Below, in pieces: positions 47,501 to 53,500 of a stretch of 64,000 bases of DNA. The notes beneath the pieces were generated by a model. It worked only from the letters and a program-made list of their open reading frames with translations. It searched no databases and was not told the DNA's origin. This stretch comes from Odontocerum albicorne (lineage: Eukaryota > Arthropoda > Insecta > Trichoptera > Odontoceridae). Both the position numbers and the translations under genes were made by a program. The DNA is taken from contig OX463859.1 of the NCBI GenBank assembly GCA_949825065.1, positions 8,036,217 to 8,100,216 of the forward strand, written 5' to 3'. Position 1 is the stretch's first letter, and each line of letters opens with the position of its first letter.

Positions 47501-50500
47501 GTAGTGTTGTACAGTACACAACATAACATGCACAGATTCCTGCTGTTGTATTGTACAGTACACAACATAACATGCACAGATTCCTGCTGTTGTCTTGTAC
47601 AGTACACAACATAACATGCACAGATTCCTGCTGTTGTATTGTACAGTACACAGCATAACATGCACAGATTCCTGCTGTTGTATTGTACAGTACACAACAT
47701 AACATGCACAGATTCCTGCTGTTGTATTGTACAGTACACAACATAACATGCACAAATTCCGGCTGTTGCAAACTGGACTTGTAAAAACCCGCGTAAGTCA
47801 AAAGTGCACACAACTATGTTACATACATGATAACACTCGCTGGTAAAAACTTGTCGTCTTGTTTTTTAGACAAATCGGTTGGAACTTGTACAACAAAACA
47901 AATCCATACAATTTTTCCTGGCAAGAACAACTTCTTCACTTTATTCCTATAAGCCATATAAAAATCCATTCGATGCCCATATTGATTATCCAATCTGTAC
48001 AGTCCTGTTACGCAAGAGTTGTACAAATAATTATTTGCAACCACTTCAGAATGGAATTAAACATTTTGTCTAGTGGGCCTACAAGGAACGTGTAGCATAA
48101 TAAAATGAGTTAATTCCGGACTATTGAAATACGAGCTGACAATCTTAAACAATGTTGTGCGGTCAACCATCTTTCTTCCGTATGACAAGGTTGTAAGCCT
48201 CATCACTTTCAACTTCATATCATAGTCCAACTTTGTTATTGGGATCTGCATTTTAAAGTTTACAAATCACAAAACCTCTGCTGTATGCATTCAATTTTAT
48301 CAATATGGATATCATAGTAGGATGATAAATTATGTAATAAAGCGAGGTATTATGATTTTTAGTAACCTAAAACTGAGAATACTCCTCATCAAGACCTATG
48401 TATGGAGTATCTTGATGTACGGCTGCGAGACATGGTGCCTATCCGAAAGAGATAGACGAAGACTAGAGGCTTTTGAGATGTGGTCCTATAGAAGACTATT
48501 AGGAATTTCCTGGAGAGACCGCATCACAAATGAAGAGGTTCTCCAACGAATCGAAGGAGGAAGGCACCTGCTCAGGATCCTGTCCGAAAGGCATGCAGGA
48601 TGGATCGGTCATATAATACGACAAGAGGGCCTCTTGCATGCCATAATGGAGGGTATGACCGAAGGGACAAACTCTAGGGGACGCCCACGCCGAGAGTACC
48701 TGGAGGACCTGTTGGTGGACGTGCGCTGCTCAACATATACAGATTTAAAAAGAGCCGCACAGGACAGGGGGGAATGGAGGAGAAGAGTTGAAATTGCTGC
48801 AAACCAGTCATAGGACTGCAACCACGGAGGAGAGAGTAACCTACACAGATAATATCTGATAGAGACGGGACAGTTTTAAATATAAGATGTTTTATCTAAA
48901 TTCGATATAAAAGAAATTTAAATGCATATTTGACCTTAAATTTTCTTAACAAAATCGTAGTGAATCCTCAAATCTCTTCTACCAAAATACCTAACATAAA
49001 TTGTAAATTTGCCAATCCCTGACCAGCATAATACTTGCCCATGATGTAAAGTAAATGTTATCAGGAAATTTAATTTATTACATTATTATTTTATTATAAA
49101 AAAACATGTTAATAAACTGATCTTGATTTTGTATGATTTTAGAATGGTATATTTATAAAAAAAACTGGAGGATCCAATAAGGGTTGTGATAATTCCAATG
49201 AAAAATACTTTTATTTTTAGATCACCTAATACTGGATGTAGATTATTCAGGAGTTCCAGCATTCAAACTGAGTGCTGCGGAAGTTTTGTTTCGAACCATT
49301 GGATCGATAATTGGCAGACCAACAAGAATTATTTCAATATCATCCAACTATTACGAACTCGGTGGTAACTCCCTCAACTCCATATACACCATTACTAAAC
49401 TCAAAGAGCAAGGATATGAAATAAGTAAGTTATTTCTTGTGTCTTGTGGATTTTTTTAGTTCATAATTGTAAAATGATAGTTTAAATTGTTAAGTGATAG
49501 TTTAAAATGTGTCTGACAGGTGAATTTGTTGACTTGATATTTGTTAGGCGTGGAATGCCGATTTTTTTTAAACATTTCAAAATCTGAGTATTGACTTTTG
49601 GGTAATTCAATAAAATTGTGACAACATTTTTCTTTGCTTCAAGTTATCAAATCTCATGTGTCGCTGCAGCTTTGACTTGTTGAATTGTTTTTGCATGAAT
49701 TTCGCTGATGTATTTCAGCTGTCTCAAAACAGACAATGAGCCTAGTCAGATGATTGATATTCGCCATCGTCTTGTGTAAAAATATATAAAGGATTCCAGT
49801 CTGGTTAACACTTAGGGCCTATAAAAACATCTTTCTGGTTGGTTGGAAGAGATTTCCACATGGCAATAAACTCGCCAGGTTAAAAAAAAAAACATTGAAA
49901 TAAACACTTCTTAAGGCTGCCACCTCGACCCGGTAGGAAAAAGTTAATTAATTAAAATAATGCTTAGAGTTTCTCCATTCAATTGCCTGGTGCATGGGAA
50001 ATCTGGAACTGAAGATTATCACACATGACAACCCTCTTTTGGGATGTACTACGGTCTATCATAAGAGTAAAACCAATCTGAAAGATAATCCACTTAGAAT
50101 TGAAGCTGGAATTTTACATCTGAATTTATATGTTTATGTTGCTTATAGGCTGCTTGTCGTAAATTCTTATAGTACTGCAAAGCAATGCTGCATGGCAGCG
50201 TCGTAACGCACTGGACTTCCGTTTAGAAGGGTGCCGATTCAAACCCCGCACTGTGCTACTCCCCCTCATATGATACAAGCATTTTTCCTGCCTGCTATTC
50301 GAGGGTATAAGGATACATAAGACATTTGGTCATGTTTATTCTTTCAAAAAAGAGAAAAAGAAAACATGCAATTGTGCTCCGATCATCTCACTTCGGTGTG
50401 CCATTGGATCCAGTACAGCGGTATGGCTGGAGAGTTTGTTGGTGCAACAGCTCATTCACTTAATGGAAAAGGAATTAAAAAAAACTCCATGACACAGTTT

Positions 50501-53500
50501 TGCCTTCCAACTGAATTGACGTCGGAATGACGAAGGGATCCACGACTATGAGACCTAGTAAAAATGACTACGCAAAGTAATACAAAATAGCGCCATATAT
50601 ATGACTCTGCTTATAGCTCTACGGTAGATTGAATCTACCAACTGTTTTAGAACTTTGATTTCCTTGCCATCGGAACTAAAGGTTTTATATGTCAAGACTG
50701 CTTACTAAAGTGTAAAAACTTAAATATAATAAAATATTACTCGCACAGACGTCTTCCATCCGCAAGAATACTGTGAAATAAGTACGCTGCGGTCTCGGAT
50801 ATATTTAGAGTTAGTTTGCTGACCTATGAGGAGTGTCTAAAATGGCACTTCCAAATATCCTTGAAGTGGGATCCCACGAGTCTTTTTAGGACTTTTGAAT
50901 ACCTTTTTTGAAACGCTTTCTAATTAATTACAGTGTTTTTTACTATTTTGCGATTTTTTTCCCCGTGCTTTTTGAGGATTTGTACCTGTTTGATTTCGTC
51001 TTTTATATTTGATTTTCAATTTGTATTTTGTTTTTGATTTAGTTTTCAATGATTTGTCTATTTTAAATGTATTTTTTGCGCTGTGCGGGTTGTGCGCCTG
51101 CGGACGGCCCCGTATTGTGACATGTGGTAACATGTGATTTTACAATTTGATATCTGTTTCATTCTAAATATTTTTGTTGTAATTAATATTTTTAAATTTA
51201 TGATGAGAAATATTTATGCTCTTTTAGGTGTCACTGATTTCATTTCAGCAGAAAATCTAGGAACAATTTTGGATAAAATAACATCTGATTCACGACTCAT
51301 AATAAATCAGAAACAGATGGAGAATTACGTTGTTGAGCCGCTAGAGGATAAACACAAAGATATTGTTTACGAGTAAGTGAATCAATAAAATGTTTAATAT
51401 ATTTTGAGGCTTTTGCGGTTCTTCGTATCAGTTGGATAAAGTTTTTCGGAATGTTTCCGGCTTGTTCTTACTTCACTACATTCAGGACTTGTTCGGCGAA
51501 TTCGACTATGAACAAGGCCTGAAGATGAAAACTGTAACGTTTTTGAATCGTCGCCATAATAAGCTAAAAAACACTCCTAAAAACCTTAGTTAAAACCCAG
51601 TTAATTGAGCCCTGATATTCGAAAGTCTTCTGTATAAAAATCTGAATAATTTTCAATTCATTATTTTTACATCTTAGTTACAGTCAACTTAATTGAATCT
51701 TGGTCCCAACTTTAAATTGTGCAAGTGATACGTGGATGTGACAAAAAAAATTATGAAAATAAAATAAATTCAAAGAAAGGTAATGTAAGTAATAATGAAT
51801 GAGAACTTTAGAAAATAATGCGGATTGATAGATGTAGAATTTAAGATAAAGAAAGGAGCCTTGAATTAGTTTGACTATAGTTCAGAAAATCTATTGTAGA
51901 ATGAGTCGTGTGGCGTTTTAAATGTCATGTCTCAAAGGGATGGGGTAAAATCGTTTTTTTTTATAAATCGAATAGTTTTTTTATAAATCGAAAAATTGTT
52001 TTTCTCTAAACTGACATTTTAATTCCTAATTTTCATTATAATGACTTTCTAATGTATTGTATGATTTGTATCTATCTTTAAATAGGCCAAGATCCACAGT
52101 GAATTAATACTAATTACGAACATTTCATTTTAGGTATAAAAAAATCGAAAATCCATTTATCGAATACCCCATCGTAGTGACTTTTGACAAACGTCACCAA
52201 ATATTATTTGATTTTAACAAACTGCCACTTTTTTGCTAATTAGTAACAAGATGTATTAATTTGTTATTATTGTTAGTTTTTTGTAATGTATTTACCTAAA
52301 TAACTTGCTATTTATTAGAATCGAGGCTTATATTAAAGTTGATAAAATAATTAAAATAACTGATCGTCGTTACAAGGTTGACAATTATTGTATTGGGGCA
52401 AATTTGTGAGCTGTCACACGACTCATCCTAGATTTTCTGAACTATAGGTATTAACATATATAAAGAATGAAAGATTTAGAAAAATAATCTATAAAAGTAG
52501 TGTAGAATATAAGAGTTGAGAAGTCCTAGGAAAGCGCGACATGACCAAATCAATCAAATTCTGAAAGAGAGAAGACTGAAAGCCTTTATAATAGAATAGT
52601 ATGCACAATAAGATGAGGTTAACATATCAAAAATATATAAAAAACAATAATCAATATAAATCTATCAATAATTTTGTATTTTTAAATTAATGTTGTATTA
52701 CAAAATAAGATTATGTTATTATTTATGTTTTTCAGCATGATTATAACCAGTTTCTATGAAAAATCTGATTTAGAGATATTGTTAAAGCCAAATGTCACTA
52801 GGGAGCACTACCACGAAATGATGGAAGAGATTTGGTCAGACCTCATCGAAAAAGCCCTCAGTTTTGTGTTGATAAGAAAGTGTGATGGCTTGACAACAGG
52901 CTGCTGCCTCAACTTCGACGCAAGAGATGAGCCAGAGTCCAATCTAGAGAACGATCTCACTGCCGTATTTGATTTTTATGACTATCTAGAAATACCAATA
53001 AGGTAGGTAATGTTTATAAATAATTAACTTATTATTTATTGTTATTTATTTTTTATTTTTTTTTATCCACTTCGCACGGATTTCTCCTGTTACACAAAGA
53101 GGGTCTGCTTCTAGCGTTAGCTTATTCGTTAGGAATAATATCAGCCAGGATTCTTCTCATACTGCTAGTCGGTACCGAAAATATATCAACCGTGTCATTC
53201 AGTTGGTTCAGTATCTCTATACCACGCGTGACTGAGTGTTTAGCCATGATATTCGTCCTGTAAGTTGGTATGTACGAGTAGAACAGAGGGTGATTCCTTG
53301 CACGGCTATATTTATTGGGTACATATAAACTTAGTGCTTCTAGAATCGCGGGACAGTTAAAGGAACCTTGGAAAACCTTTATTAGGAATATCGCAATGGA
53401 TTCTTGCCTTCTTGTTTCGAGGCTTCTATAGTTACACACCATGAGAAGTTCGGCATGGTGAGCATATTTTGATATTTTGGGTAATCGCCCTTTGTTCTGT

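Noticed and set aside
47435..47813. Cys-rich minus-strand proteins (three overlapping frames)
   Set aside because: All are readings of one 44-bp tandem array.
50190..50260. tRNA gene
   Set aside because: It has A- and B-box-like words but cannot form a full cloverleaf by eye, and it continues into a SINE body.
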